NCBI RefSeq assembly: GCF_018138085.1
Contig: NZ_CP073105.1
Span: 1,736,001 to 1,800,000 of the forward strand
Reading direction: 5' to 3'
Length of the DNA stretch: 64,000 bases
From: Stutzerimonas stutzeri
GTDB taxonomy: Bacteria > Pseudomonadota > Gammaproteobacteria > Pseudomonadales > Pseudomonadaceae
The translations under genes and the position numbers were made by a program. The notes below the pieces were generated by a model. The model searched no databases and was not told the DNA's origin. It worked only from the letters and a program-made list of their open reading frames with translations. Shown here one piece after another: positions 27,140-36,060 of the stretch. Each line of letters starts with the position of its first letter. Positions within the stretch are counted from its first letter, which is position 1.

Positions 27140-27835
27140 ATGTCCTGCCAGACCCCCATCATCGTTGCGCTCGATTTTCCATCCCGTGATGCCGCGCTGG
27201 CCTTGGCCGCTCAGCTCGACCCGGCGCTATGCCGCGTCAAGGTCGGCAAGGAACTGTTCACCCGCTGCGGTCCGCAAATTGTCGAAGCGCTGCAACTTAA
27301 GGGATTTGAGGTGTTTCTCGACCTGAAATTCCATGACATCCCCAACACCACGGCAATGGCGGTCAGCGCCGCAGCGGAGTTGGGTGTCTGGATGGTCAAC
27401 GTTCACTGCTCCGGCGGCCGGCGGATGATGGCCGCGTGTCGCGATGCCCTGGACAAGGTAAACGGGCCCAGGCCGTTGCTTATCGGCGTCACGGTATTGA
27501 CCAGCATGGAGCAGGCGGACCTGGCCGATATCGGCCTCGATCTGGAACCACAGCAGCAGGTGCTGCGTCTGGCAGGACTGGCGGCGGACGCAGGCCTCGA
27601 CGGTCTGGTCTGCTCGGCGCAGGAGGCGCAAGCCCTGAAGGCGCGTTTCGCGCAGTTGAGTCTGGTCACCCCGGGTATTCGACCGGCCGGTAGCCAGGCG
27701 GACGATCAGCGGAGGATTCTCACCCCGGCCGAAGCCATGGCCGCGGGATCGGATTATCTGGTGATTGGCCGCCCGATCGCGCAGGCAGCCGATCCGGCCC
27801 GGGCGTTGGCTGTGGTGGTCGGCGAGCTGGCCTAA
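27140..27835 (+). CDS. pyrF: Orotidine-5'-phosphate decarboxylase
   Basis: This 231-residue enzyme carries out the last step of UMP synthesis, decarboxylating OMP. It has the TIM-barrel with the catalytic Lys/Asp motif [10 protein letters not shown] and an early [11 protein letters not shown] segment, and the phosphate-binding TPGIRP and VIGRPIAQA near the end. An ATG at 27140 is seven bases after the CAGAGG ribosome site and was preferred to an ATG at 27134. Length matches the bacterial form. Confidence 0.96.
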   Translation: MSCQTPIIVALDFPSRDAALALAAQLDPALCRVKVGKELFTRCGPQIVEALQLKGFEVFLDLKFHDIPNTTAMAVSAAAELGVWMVNVHCSGGRRMMAACRDALDKVNGPRPLLIGVTVLTSMEQADLADIGLDLEPQQQVLRLAGLAADAGLDGLVCSAQEAQALKARFAQLSLVTPGIRPAGSQADDQRRILTPAEAMAAGSDYLVIGRPIAQAADPARALAVVVGELA

Positions 27836-27846
27836 GCCGTGTCGTA

Positions 27847-27878
27847 CAGACGGTCGTCGCGCCTGCGACAACCGTCTG
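27847..27878. terminator. Hairpin between convergent pyrF and oxidoreductase genes
   Basis: CAGACGGT and ACCGTCTG form an 8-bp stem that continues inward (GTCGC / GCGAC) after one mismatch. There is no T-run on either side. It could serve as a bidirectional terminator. Confidence 0.4.
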
Positions 27879-27893
27879 CGCTGGCGACAAAGG

Positions 27894-28898
27894 TCAGCTG
27901 ACCTTCAACACCAGCTTGCCGAAATTGCCGCCGGTGAACAGCTTCATCAGCGTATCCGGGAACGTTTCCAGGCCTTCGACCACGTCTTCCTTGCTCTTCA
28001 ACTCGCCGCTCTGCATCCAGCCGGCCATGTCTTTCATGGCTTCCGGATAGCGCGAGACGTAATCCATTACCACCATGCCTTGCATGCGCGCACGGTTGAC
28101 CAACAGCGACAGGTAGTTGGCCGGCCCCTTGACCGCTTCCTTGTTGTTGTACTGGCTGATGGCACCACAGATGACGATGCGCGCGCCTACGCCGATGCGG
28201 GTCAGCACCGCATCGAGGATGTCGCCACCAACGTTGTCGAAATAGACATCGACGCCCTTGGGGCATTCACGTTTCAGGCCCGCGGCGACGTCTTCGCTCT
28301 TGTAGTCGATGGCGGCATCGAAGCCCAGTTCGTCGACGAGGAAACGGCACTTGTCGGCTCCGCCGGCGATGCCCACGACGCGACAGCCTTTTATCTTCGC
28401 GATCTGCCCGGCAACACTGCCCACCGCACCGGCCGCACCGGAGATCACCACGGTTTCGCCCGCCTTGGGTTCACCCACCGACAGCAGGCCGAAATAGGCC
28501 GTCATGCCGGTCATGCCCAGCGCGGACAGGAAGCGCGGCAGTGGCGCCTGGTTCGGGTCGACTTTGTAAAACCCTTTCGGCTCGCCGAGAAAATAATCCT
28601 GAACACCGAGCGCACCGTTGACGTAGTCGCCTTCGGCGAATCCCGGATGCTGGGACGCGATGACCTTGCCCACGCCCAGCGCACGCATCACCTCACCGAT
28701 ACCGACCGGCGGGATGTAGGACTTGGCGTCGTTCATCCAGCCACGCATGGCGGGGTCGAGCGACAGGTACTCGTTCTTGACGAGAATCTGGTTCGGGCCG
28801 AGCTCGCCCAGCGGTTTTTCGACGAACTCGAAGGTGTCGCGGGTCGGAGCGCCGACTGGGCGCTTGGCCAGAAGGAACTGGCGGTTGGTCGTGTCCAT
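27894..28898 (-). CDS. NADP-dependent oxidoreductase (CurA/PTGR-type MDR)
   Basis: This 334-residue zinc-free medium-chain reductase is of the leukotriene-B4 dehydrogenase / CurA type, which reduces enones with NADPH. It has the opening RQFLLAKRPVGAPT, the LSLDPAMRGWM segment, a GAAGAVGSVAGQIAKIKG nucleotide fold, and YFDNVGGDILDAVL. The start at 28898 begins MDTTNRQF; a longer in-frame extension is rejected. It is convergent with pyrF and divergent from the SDR gene. Substrate is not determined. Confidence 0.93.
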   Translation of the reverse strand: MDTTNRQFLLAKRPVGAPTRDTFEFVEKPLGELGPNQILVKNEYLSLDPAMRGWMNDAKSYIPPVGIGEVMRALGVGKVIASQHPGFAEGDYVNGALGVQDYFLGEPKGFYKVDPNQAPLPRFLSALGMTGMTAYFGLLSVGEPKAGETVVISGAAGAVGSVAGQIAKIKGCRVVGIAGGADKCRFLVDELGFDAAIDYKSEDVAAGLKRECPKGVDVYFDNVGGDILDAVLTRIGVGARIVICGAISQYNNKEAVKGPANYLSLLVNRARMQGMVVMDYVSRYPEAMKDMAGWMQSGELKSKEDVVEGLETFPDTLMKLFTGGNFGKLVLKVS

Positions 28899-29110
28899 GA
28901 ATACCTCTGAGGTGGGCAAAAGCTTGGTGTAGCCCGTCGAGCTCGGCTCTGCAAGCATGGCAGGAAAGCTGGAATGCACTGGCATCCGCCTGAGTGATAT
29001 CGCCACATGTCTGTTAAGTCGCATGGGGGATAGCGGTATAAACATGACCGCTGCGTGGCTTGTGGTCACGTTAGGACTCGCAAGCTTTTCAATCGATAAG
29101 GGTATTGAGC

Positions 29111-29872
29111 ATGAGCATGTCTTTTTCCGGTCAGGTGGCGTTGGTAACAGGGGCGGCGGCCGGCATTGGTCGCGCGACGGCACTGGCGTTTGCCCGGCAA
29201 GGGCTTAAGGTCGTGGTGGCCGACCTTGACGAAACGGGCGGCGCCGCCTGTGCCCAGGCCATTCACGACGCCGGTGGCGAGGCATTGTTTGTTCGTTGCG
29301 ATGTCACCCGCGACGCGGACGTCCAGGCGATGGTCGAACAAGCCGTGGCACGCTTCGGCCGCATCGACTATGCCTTCAACAACGCCGGGATCGAGATCGA
29401 GCAGGGGCGCCTGGCCGAAGGCAGCGAGGCTGAGTTCGACGCCATCATGGGCGTCAACGTGAAAGGCGTCTGGCTGTGCATGAAGCATCAGTTGCCGGTG
29501 ATGCTGGCTCAGGGCGGCGGTGCGATCGTCAATACCGCATCGGTTGCCGGCCTGGGCGCGGCGCCGAAGATGAGCATCTACGCGGCATCCAAGCACGCGG
29601 TGATCGGGCTGACCAAATCCGCAGCGATCGAATACGCCAAAAAGAAGATTCGGGTCAACGCGGTCTGTCCGGCTGTGATCGATACCGACATGTTCCGCCG
29701 TGCCTACGAAGCCGATCCGCGCAAGGCCGACTTCGCCGCGGCCATGCACCCGGTCGGGCGCATCGGCACGGTGGAAGAGATCGCCGCCGCGGTGCTCTAT
29801 CTCTGTAGCGACGGCGCCGCGTTCACCACAGGGCATGCGCTGGCGGTCGACGGCGGCGCAACGGCTATCTAA
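29111..29872 (+). CDS. Short-chain dehydrogenase/reductase (SDR)
   Basis: This 253-residue classical SDR has the coenzyme motif TGAAAGIGRATA, the NNAGIE motif, catalytic Ser in NTASVAGLG, YxxxK as YAASK, and PAVIDTDMF. An acidic residue after the second strand (ADLDE) suggests NAD preference. The ATG at 29111 is eight bases after AAGGG. The family includes glucose 1-dehydrogenase-like and other oxidoreductases; the substrate is unknown. REP-like repeats begin 46 bases after the stop. Confidence 0.92.
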   Translation: MSMSFSGQVALVTGAAAGIGRATALAFARQGLKVVVADLDETGGAACAQAIHDAGGEALFVRCDVTRDADVQAMVEQAVARFGRIDYAFNNAGIEIEQGRLAEGSEAEFDAIMGVNVKGVWLCMKHQLPVMLAQGGGAIVNTASVAGLGAAPKMSIYAASKHAVIGLTKSAAIEYAKKKIRVNAVCPAVIDTDMFRRAYEADPRKADFAAAMHPVGRIGTVEEIAAAVLYLCSDGAAFTTGHALAVDGGATAI

Positions 29873-29917
29873 CGCCGCCGGACCCAAAAGCGCTTCTACA
29901 AGGGCTGGGCCGAACCC

Positions 29918-30338
29918 GTGGGAGCGGTCTCGACCGCGAATGGGGGCGGCACCGTAGCGAAAAGATCGCGGTCAAGACCGCTCCCACCAGCGCGGCGCTG
30001 AACCCTGTAGGAGCGGTCTCGACCGCGAACGGGGGCGGCATCGTAGTAAAAGATCGCGGTCAAGACCGCTCAGACAAGCGCGGCGCTGAACCCTGTAGGA
30101 GCGGTCTCGACCGCGAAAGGGGCGGCATCGTAGTAAAAGATCGCGGTCAAGACCGCTCCTACAAGCGCGGCGCTGAACCTGTGGGAGCGGTCTCGACCGC
30201 GAAAGGGGCGGCATCGTAGTGAAAAGATCGCGGTCAAGACCGCTCCTACAAGCGCGGCGCTGAACCCTGTGGGAGCGGTCTCGACCGCGAAAGGGGCGGC
30301 ATCGTAGTGAAAAGATCACTATCAAGACCGCGCCCAAA
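29918..30338. repeat. Tandem REP-type array, five units of 86-89 bases
   Basis: Units begin with GAGCGGTCTCGACCGCGA at 29922, 30011, 30099, 30185 and 30273. Each contains a matching arm TCGCGGTCAAGACCGCTC, so each unit can fold into a long hairpin. The last unit is degenerate. This is a typical pseudomonad REP/BIME-like intergenic array. No gene lies in this interval. Confidence 0.9.
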
Positions 30339-30391
30339 CACCGGCTACTCAGAGTCTTGTTGGCCGGTTTGTCGAATCCAACCTCAGCGCC

Positions 30392-31579
30392 TCAGGCCCG
30401 CTTGTTAAGAATCAACAAGGTAAGCCCGCCGGCAATCAGCCCCCACAGCGCTGCCCCGATGCCGAACAGCGTCAGCCCAGACGCCGTCACCATAAAGGTG
30501 ATCAGGGCGGCGTCGCGCTCATTGGGCTGCTGCATGGCCTGGGTCAGGCCCGAACTGATCGAGCCGAGCAAGGCCAGGGCGGCGATGGACAACACCAGCG
30601 CCGCTGGAAACGAGGCGAACAACGCAGCGAGCGTGGCGCCGAATATGCCGGCGATACCGTAGAAAACCCCGCACCAGACGGCGGCGGTGTAACGTCGGGT
30701 CGGGTCCGGGTGCGCCTCCGGTCCGCTGCAGATGGCCATGGTGATCGCCGCCAGATGAATACCGTGGGAGCCGAACGGAGCCAGCAGCACCGAGGCGATT
30801 CCGGTAACCGAAATCAATGGCGAGGCCGGAACCTGATAGCCCTCGGCGCGAAGTACGGCCAGGCCGGGCATGTTCTGTGACGCCATGGCGATTACGAATA
30901 GCGGAATGCCGATGCTGAAGATCGCAGCGATCGACAGCGACGGCGTGGTCCAGACCGGCACCGCTATCTGCAGGCTCAGCTGGCGGAAGTCCAGCAGACC
31001 CAAGGCCGCCGACAACGCGCAGCCGACCAGTAGCGCCGACAGCACCGCATAACGGGGGGCGAGCCGTTTGGCCAGCAGATAGCTGAAGAACATCGCCAGT
31101 ACCAGTAGCGGCTGAACCTTGACGGCACGAAAGATCTCGCTGCCGATGTTGAACAGCACGCCCGCCAGCAACGCCGCGGCCAGCGAGGCGGGCACCTTTC
31201 GCATCAGCCGCTCGAAGCTGCCGGTCAGGCCGCAGAGCGCGATCAACAGCGAGGCGAAGATAAAGGCGCCGATCGCTTCAGCGTAGGGAACGCCGGGCAG
31301 GCTGCTGATCAGCAGCGCCGCACCGGGGGTCGACCAGGCGATGACCACCGGCGTGCGGTAGCGCATCGACAACCCGATGCTGCAAATCGCCATGCCGATG
31401 GACAGCGCCCAGATCCAGGAAGAAATCTGCGCGCTGCTGAGCCCGGCCGCTTGCCCAGCCTGAAACATCAGCACTAGCGAACTGGTGTAGCCGGTGAGCA
31501 TGGCTATAAAGCCCGCCACGATGGTGGATACCGAACTGTCGGCGAATGGGCGGGCTAACGAACGGGGGGCGGCCGGCAT
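30392..31579 (-). CDS. benE: BenE-family benzoate/H+ symporter-like transporter
   Basis: This 395-residue inner-membrane protein has about 11-12 hydrophobic segments and matches the BenE family: AWSTPGAALLISS near helix 3-4, AGVLFNIG, and a central VIAMASQNMPGLAVLRAEGY followed by APFGSHGIHLAAITMAICSGPEAHPDP. These proteins import benzoate with protons, though the substrate here is not proven. No ben catabolic genes are in the window. The gene is bracketed by two REP arrays in opposite orientation. Confidence 0.87.
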   Translation of the reverse strand: MPAAPRSLARPFADSSVSTIVAGFIAMLTGYTSSLVLMFQAGQAAGLSSAQISSWIWALSIGMAICSIGLSMRYRTPVVIAWSTPGAALLISSLPGVPYAEAIGAFIFASLLIALCGLTGSFERLMRKVPASLAAALLAGVLFNIGSEIFRAVKVQPLLVLAMFFSYLLAKRLAPRYAVLSALLVGCALSAALGLLDFRQLSLQIAVPVWTTPSLSIAAIFSIGIPLFVIAMASQNMPGLAVLRAEGYQVPASPLISVTGIASVLLAPFGSHGIHLAAITMAICSGPEAHPDPTRRYTAAVWCGVFYGIAGIFGATLAALFASFPAALVLSIAALALLGSISSGLTQAMQQPNERDAALITFMVTASGLTLFGIGAALWGLIAGGLTLLILNKRA

Positions 31580-31682
31580 GGAGTGTCCTGTGGGTTGTTC
31601 GACGGCCTAGCCTAGGGGGCTCGGCCGGGCGCGTCACGGTACAGTGGGCGGGAAGATGAGTGTTACAGCGGGAGTCGGTAAG

Positions 31683-31945
31683 TCGCGATCGTTCACACCG
31701 CCCCTTTCGCGGTCGAGACCGCTCCCATGGGTTCGGCGTGGCCCTTGTAGGAGCGGTCTTGACCGCGATCTTTTACTGCGGTGTCGCTCCCTTTCGCGGT
31801 CGAGACCGCTCCCACGAATTCGGCGTGGCCCTTGTAGGAGCGGTCTGACCGCGATCGTTCACTCCGGTGCCGCCCCCTTCGCGGTCGAGACCGCTCCCAC
31901 GGGTTCGGCGTGGCCCTTGTAGGAGCGGTCTTGACCGGTCTTTTT
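31683..31945. repeat. Second REP-type array, three units, inverse orientation
   Basis: The sequence TCGCGGTCGAGACCGCTCCC occurs at about 31707, 31794 and 31880, each followed by a TGTAGGAGCGGTCTTGACCG arm. Spacing is 85-87 bases. It is the same element family as the array at 29918-30338 but reversed, so the two arrays flank benE as inverted repeats. Confidence 0.88.
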
Positions 31946-31979
31946 ACTCCGTGGCGTCATCACCATCCAAGCTGTCCAG

Positions 31980-32028
31980 CCTCCAGCCTCCAGCCTCCAG
32001 CCTCCAGCCTCCAGCCTCCAGCCTCCAG
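31980..32028. repeat. Heptanucleotide tract (CCTCCAG)7 upstream of fliE
   Basis: Seven perfect copies of CCTCCAG follow each other directly. A flank of five more bases before and one after is shared with the tract at 48050-48098. It lies 26 bases before the sigma-54-like fliE promoter. Confidence 0.97.
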
Positions 32029-32054
32029 CCCGATTCCAACCTCGCCTTCGAAGC

Positions 32055-32070
32055 TGGCACCGATGTTGCT
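32055..32070 (+). promoter_or_regulatory. Sigma-54 promoter of fliE
   Basis: TGGCAC-N5-TTGCT is a perfect match to the sigma-54 -24/-12 consensus. It lies 56 bases before the fliE start. In pseudomonads fliE is sigma-54 and FleR dependent; neither fleQ nor fleSR is beside it here. Confidence 0.85.
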
Positions 32071-32125
32071 ATTACTCCTGTGCGCGCTGCGAGGCGTCAA
32101 GAAAACCGCAGCTGTTGGAGGAATG

Positions 32126-32455
32126 ATGAGTCAGGGTATCGAATTCAATCGCTTGATGCTGGAAATGCGGGCCATGCAGACCGATGCAATGGCGCGCTCC
32201 AAGCCGGTGACCGCAGCCCCGGAGGTTGGCGCGCCGAGCTTTTCCGACATGCTCGGCCAGGCGGTCAACAAAGTGAACGAAACCCAGCAGGCTTCCAATC
32301 AAATCGCCACCGCTTTCGAGATGGGCCAGGGTGGCGTCGATCTGACCGAAGTGATGATCGCCTCGCAGAAGGCCAGTATTTCTTTCCAGGCCATGACCCA
32401 GGTGCGTAACAAGCTGGTCCAGGCGTATCAAGACATCATGCAGATGCCGGTTTAA
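32126..32455 (+). CDS. fliE: Flagellar hook-basal body protein FliE
   Basis: This 109-residue protein joins the MS ring to the rod. It has the FliE opening [17 protein letters not shown] and the conserved C-terminal half [41 protein letters not shown] ribosome site precedes two ATGs at 32123 and 32126; the second gives the usual MSQ start. First gene of the fliEFGHIJ run. Confidence 0.95.
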   Translation: MSQGIEFNRLMLEMRAMQTDAMARSKPVTAAPEVGAPSFSDMLGQAVNKVNETQQASNQIATAFEMGQGGVDLTEVMIASQKASISFQAMTQVRNKLVQAYQDIMQMPV

Positions 32456-32469
32456 GGCAGGGTTGAATA

Positions 32470-34254
32470 ATGGCTGAAGCGCTTAGCAAAGTACCCGTGC
32501 CGGTCGATTCGGATGCGCCGAAGAAGCCGCTCCTGGGCCTGTCGTTCCTGGAAAACCTCTCCGAAATGTCGATGCTGCGGCAGATCGGTCTGCTGGTCGG
32601 GCTGGCTGCGAGCGTGGCCATTGGCTTTGCCGTGGTGCTCTGGTCGCAGCAGCCGGACTATCGTCCGCTGCTTGGCAGCCTCGCTGGGATGGACGCCAAC
32701 CAGGTGATGGAGACCCTCGCCGCCGCGGACATTTCCTATACCGTCGAGCCCAATTCCGGCGCCTTGCTGGTCAAGGCCGACGATCTTGCCCGTGCGCGGC
32801 TGAAACTGGCCAGCGCCGGTATTGCGCCGACCGACAGCAACATCGGCTTCGAGATTCTCGACAAGGATCAGGGCCTCGGCACCAGCCAGTTCATGGAAGC
32901 GACCCGCTATCGCCGCGGTCTCGAAGGTGAGCTGGGGCGCACCATTTCCAGCCTGAACAACGTCAAGGGCGCTCGCGTGCATCTGGCGATTCCAAAAAGC
33001 TCGGTGTTCGTGCGGGACGAGCGCAAGCCCAGCGCGTCGGTACTGGTAGAGCTGTATCCGGGCCGCAGCCTCGAGCCGAGCCAGGTGATGGCGATCATCA
33101 ACCTGGTCGCCACCAGCGTGCCCGAGCTGACCAAGTCGCAGATCACCGTGGTCGACCAGAAAGGCAACCTGCTGTCCGATCAGCAGGAACTGACCGAGCT
33201 GAGCATGGCCGGCAAGCAGTTCGACTACAGCCGGCGTATGGAAAGCCTCTACACCCAACGCGTGCACAATATTTTGCAGCCGGTGCTGGGCAGCGGTCGC
33301 TACAAGGCGGAGGTATCGGCCGACGTCGATTTCAGCGCCGTGGAGTCCACCTCGGAAACCTTCAATCCTGATCAACCGGCGCTACGCAGCGAGCAGAGTG
33401 TCAGCGAACAGCGCCAGAGCAGCCTCGGGCCGCAGGGCGTTCCGGGTGCGCTGAGCAACCAGCCTCCGGGCCCGGCAACCGCGCCGGAAAATGCAAAAGC
33501 CGGGCAAGCCGCTGCTGCTGGTGCCGTGGCGCCGGGGCAACCGCTGCTGGACGCCAACGGTCAGCAAATCATGGATCCGGCGACTGGCCAGCCGATGCTG
33601 GCGCCTTTCCCGGCGGACAAGCGTGAGCAGGCGACTCGCAACTACGAACTGGATCGTTCGATCAGCCACACCAAACAACAGCTGGGTCGCCTGCGCCGCC
33701 TGTCGGTGGCCGTGGTGCTCGACGATCAGGTGACGGTTTCGGCGGATGGCCAGACCACGCGAGTACCGCGTAGCGCCGAAGAATTGGCGCGCTTCACTCG
33801 CCTGGTGCAGGACGCTGTCGGTTTCGACGCCAGCCGTGGCGACAGCGTCAGCGTGATCAACGCGCCGTTCGCTACCGATTCGCTGGACGATGCGTTCGTC
33901 GATATCCCGTTCTACTCGCAACCCTGGTTCTGGGATATCGTCAAACAGGTACTCGGGGTGCTGTTCATTCTGGTGCTGGTGTTCGGTGTGCTGCGGCCTG
34001 TACTGAACAACCTGACCAATGCCGGCAAGGGCAAGGAGCTGCAACCGGTCGGTGATGCCGAGCTGGGCGACATGGACGGCGTGGATGGTGGGCTGGCCAG
34101 TGATCGGGTCAGCCTGAGCGGGCCGCAGAGCATTCTGCTGCCGAGCCCGACCGAGGGATACGATGCGCAATTGAATGCCATCAAGAATCTGGTAGCAGAA
34201 GATCCGGGCCGGGTGGCTCAGGTCGTCAAAGATTGGATCAACGCAGATGAGTGA
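32470..34254 (+). CDS. fliF: Flagellar MS-ring protein FliF
   Basis: This 594-residue inner-membrane ring protein has an N-terminal membrane segment (about 37-57), YscJ/FliF ring-building domains (with LLVKADDLARARLKLASAGI), a Pro/Gln/Ala-rich central loop (about 300-390), a C-terminal membrane segment (about 492-512), and a cytoplasmic tail that binds FliG. It follows fliE by 14 bases and overlaps fliG by eight. Confidence 0.97.
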   Translation: MAEALSKVPVPVDSDAPKKPLLGLSFLENLSEMSMLRQIGLLVGLAASVAIGFAVVLWSQQPDYRPLLGSLAGMDANQVMETLAAADISYTVEPNSGALLVKADDLARARLKLASAGIAPTDSNIGFEILDKDQGLGTSQFMEATRYRRGLEGELGRTISSLNNVKGARVHLAIPKSSVFVRDERKPSASVLVELYPGRSLEPSQVMAIINLVATSVPELTKSQITVVDQKGNLLSDQQELTELSMAGKQFDYSRRMESLYTQRVHNILQPVLGSGRYKAEVSADVDFSAVESTSETFNPDQPALRSEQSVSEQRQSSLGPQGVPGALSNQPPGPATAPENAKAGQAAAAGAVAPGQPLLDANGQQIMDPATGQPMLAPFPADKREQATRNYELDRSISHTKQQLGRLRRLSVAVVLDDQVTVSADGQTTRVPRSAEELARFTRLVQDAVGFDASRGDSVSVINAPFATDSLDDAFVDIPFYSQPWFWDIVKQVLGVLFILVLVFGVLRPVLNNLTNAGKGKELQPVGDAELGDMDGVDGGLASDRVSLSGPQSILLPSPTEGYDAQLNAIKNLVAEDPGRVAQVVKDWINADE

Positions 34255-35266
34255 TGCTCGAGTTCCCGCCAACAAGCTGAACAAGGTCGACAAGGCCGCG
34301 ATTCTCTTGCTTTCGCTGGGTGAAGCCGATGCCGCGCAGGTCCTGCGTCATTTGGGACCCAAGGAGGTCCAGAAGGTCGGGACGGCGATGGCGCAGATGC
34401 GCAACGTGCAGAAGACCCAGATCGAGCAGGTGATGAGCGAGTTCGTCGAGACGGTTGGCGACCAGACAGGCCTTGGCGTGGGCTCCGATGGCTATATTCG
34501 CAAGATGCTCACCCAGGCACTGGGCGAAGACAAGGCGGGCGGGCTGATCGACCGCATCCTGCTGGGCGGCAACACCAGCGGGCTGGATAGCCTCAAGTGG
34601 ATGGAACCGCGCGCCGTGGCCGACGTGATCCGTTATGAGCACCCGCAGATCCAGGCGATCGTGGTCGCCTATCTCGATCCCGACCAGGCGGGCGAAGTGC
34701 TGTCGCATTTCGACCACAAGGTGCGGCTCGATATCGTCTTGCGCGTATCGTCGCTCAATACCGTGCAACCGGCGGCGCTCAAGGAGCTGAACCTGATCTT
34801 AGAGAAGCAGTTCTCTGGCAATGCCAACACCACGCGCGCGACGCTGGGTGGCGTCAAGCGTGCGGCGGACATCATGAACTTCCTCGACAGCTCGGTCGAA
34901 GGTCAGCTGATGGACGCCATCCGCGATGTGGACGAGGACCTGTCCTCGCAGATCGAGGACCTGATGTTCGTCTTCGACAACCTGGCCGATGTCGACGATC
35001 GGGGCATCCAGGTGCTGCTGCGTGAAGTATCCTCCGACGTCCTGGTGCTGGCGCTCAAGGGCGCCGATGAAGCTATCAAGGAAAAGATCTTCAAGAACAT
35101 GTCCAAGCGTGCCGGCGAGTTGCTGCGCGACGACCTCGAAGCCAAGGGGCCGGTGCGGGTCAGCGAAGTCGAAGGCGCCCAGAAAGAAATCCTTACCATC
35201 GCCCGCCGCATGGCCGAAGCCGGAGAAATCGTGCTCGGTGGCAAGGGCGGCGAAGAAATGGTCTAG
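34247..35266 (+). CDS. fliG: Flagellar motor switch protein FliG
   Basis: This 339-residue C-ring protein carries torque. The N-domain binds FliF (KAAILLLSLGEADAAQVLRHLGPKEVQ), the middle domain has the EHPQ motif, and the C-domain has the charged helix that meets the stator (LKGADEAIKEKIFKNMSKRAGELLRDDLE). The ATG overlaps the fliF stop region. Length is as usual. Confidence 0.98.
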   Translation: MSDARVPANKLNKVDKAAILLLSLGEADAAQVLRHLGPKEVQKVGTAMAQMRNVQKTQIEQVMSEFVETVGDQTGLGVGSDGYIRKMLTQALGEDKAGGLIDRILLGGNTSGLDSLKWMEPRAVADVIRYEHPQIQAIVVAYLDPDQAGEVLSHFDHKVRLDIVLRVSSLNTVQPAALKELNLILEKQFSGNANTTRATLGGVKRAADIMNFLDSSVEGQLMDAIRDVDEDLSSQIEDLMFVFDNLADVDDRGIQVLLREVSSDVLVLALKGADEAIKEKIFKNMSKRAGELLRDDLEAKGPVRVSEVEGAQKEILTIARRMAEAGEIVLGGKGGEEMV

Positions 35267-35283
35267 CAAGGCACTGAGAGCGA

Positions 35284-36060
35284 ATGTCCAAGGAAAACCC
35301 AAGCGATGTGATCCGCGCGAAGGACGTCAACGTTTTCGACCGCTGGGCCTTGCCGAGTTTCGATCCGCATGGTGTCGAGCTACCGGAACCAGAGGCTGCG
35401 CACGAGCCTGCCGCCGAGCAGGAACTGTCGCGCAGCGAGGATGTTCCGGTTGAAGAAGTCAAACCGCTGACGCTCGACGAACTCGAAGCGATTCGCCAGG
35501 AAGCCTATAACGAAGGTTTCAGCACCGGTGAGAAGGACGGCTTTCATGCCGGCCAGCTCAAGGCCCGTCAGGAAGCCGATGCGACGTTGGCGCCCAAGCT
35601 TGCCAGCCTCGAAAAGCTGATGACGCAGTTGCTCGAACCCATCGCCGATCAGGATCGCAACATCGAGCACGCCATGGTCACCTTGGTCGGCCAGCTGGCG
35701 CGGGAGGTGATCCAGCGTGACCTGTTGATCGACTCCAGCCAGATTCGCCAGGTGCTGCGCGACGCGCTCAAGTTGCTTCCCATGGGCGCCAGCAACGTGC
35801 GTATTCATATCAATCCGCAGGATTTCGAGATGGTCAAGGCGCTGCGTGAGCGGCACGAAGAAACCTGGAAAATCATCGAGGACAGTGACCTGATGCCAGG
35901 GGGCTGTCGGATCGAGACCGAGCAAAGTCGGATTGACGCGAGCGTCGAGACACGTCTGGGCCAGGCCATCAGCCAGCTGTTCGAGCAGCAGCGGGAGAAC
36001 GCCACCAGCCCACCCGAAGCTGATCTGCATCTAGATCTGGACACCCCCGATGCGCCTTGA
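35284..36060 (+). CDS. fliH: Flagellar export ATPase regulator FliH
   Basis: This 258-residue cytoplasmic stator of the FliI ATPase has a variable N-terminus, a helical part with Gly-rich repeats ([22 protein letters not shown]), and a C-terminal domain ([13 protein letters not shown], then [18 protein letters not shown]) that binds FliI. It follows fliG by 17 bases and overlaps fliI by 11 bases. Confidence 0.95.
   Translation: MSKENPSDVIRAKDVNVFDRWALPSFDPHGVELPEPEAAHEPAAEQELSRSEDVPVEEVKPLTLDELEAIRQEAYNEGFSTGEKDGFHAGQLKARQEADATLAPKLASLEKLMTQLLEPIADQDRNIEHAMVTLVGQLAREVIQRDLLIDSSQIRQVLRDALKLLPMGASNVRIHINPQDFEMVKALRERHEETWKIIEDSDLMPGGCRIETEQSRIDASVETRLGQAISQLFEQQRENATSPPEADLHLDLDTPDAP

Noticed and set aside
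29972..30337. An open frame of repeated peptide units within the REP array
   Set aside because: The repeat peptides follow only from the 86-89 base DNA repeat; no ribosome site and no known family.
29918..30338. Regular repeats as a possible CRISPR array
   Set aside because: The whole unit is conserved, so there are no unique spacers; units are palindromic, and no cas genes are near.
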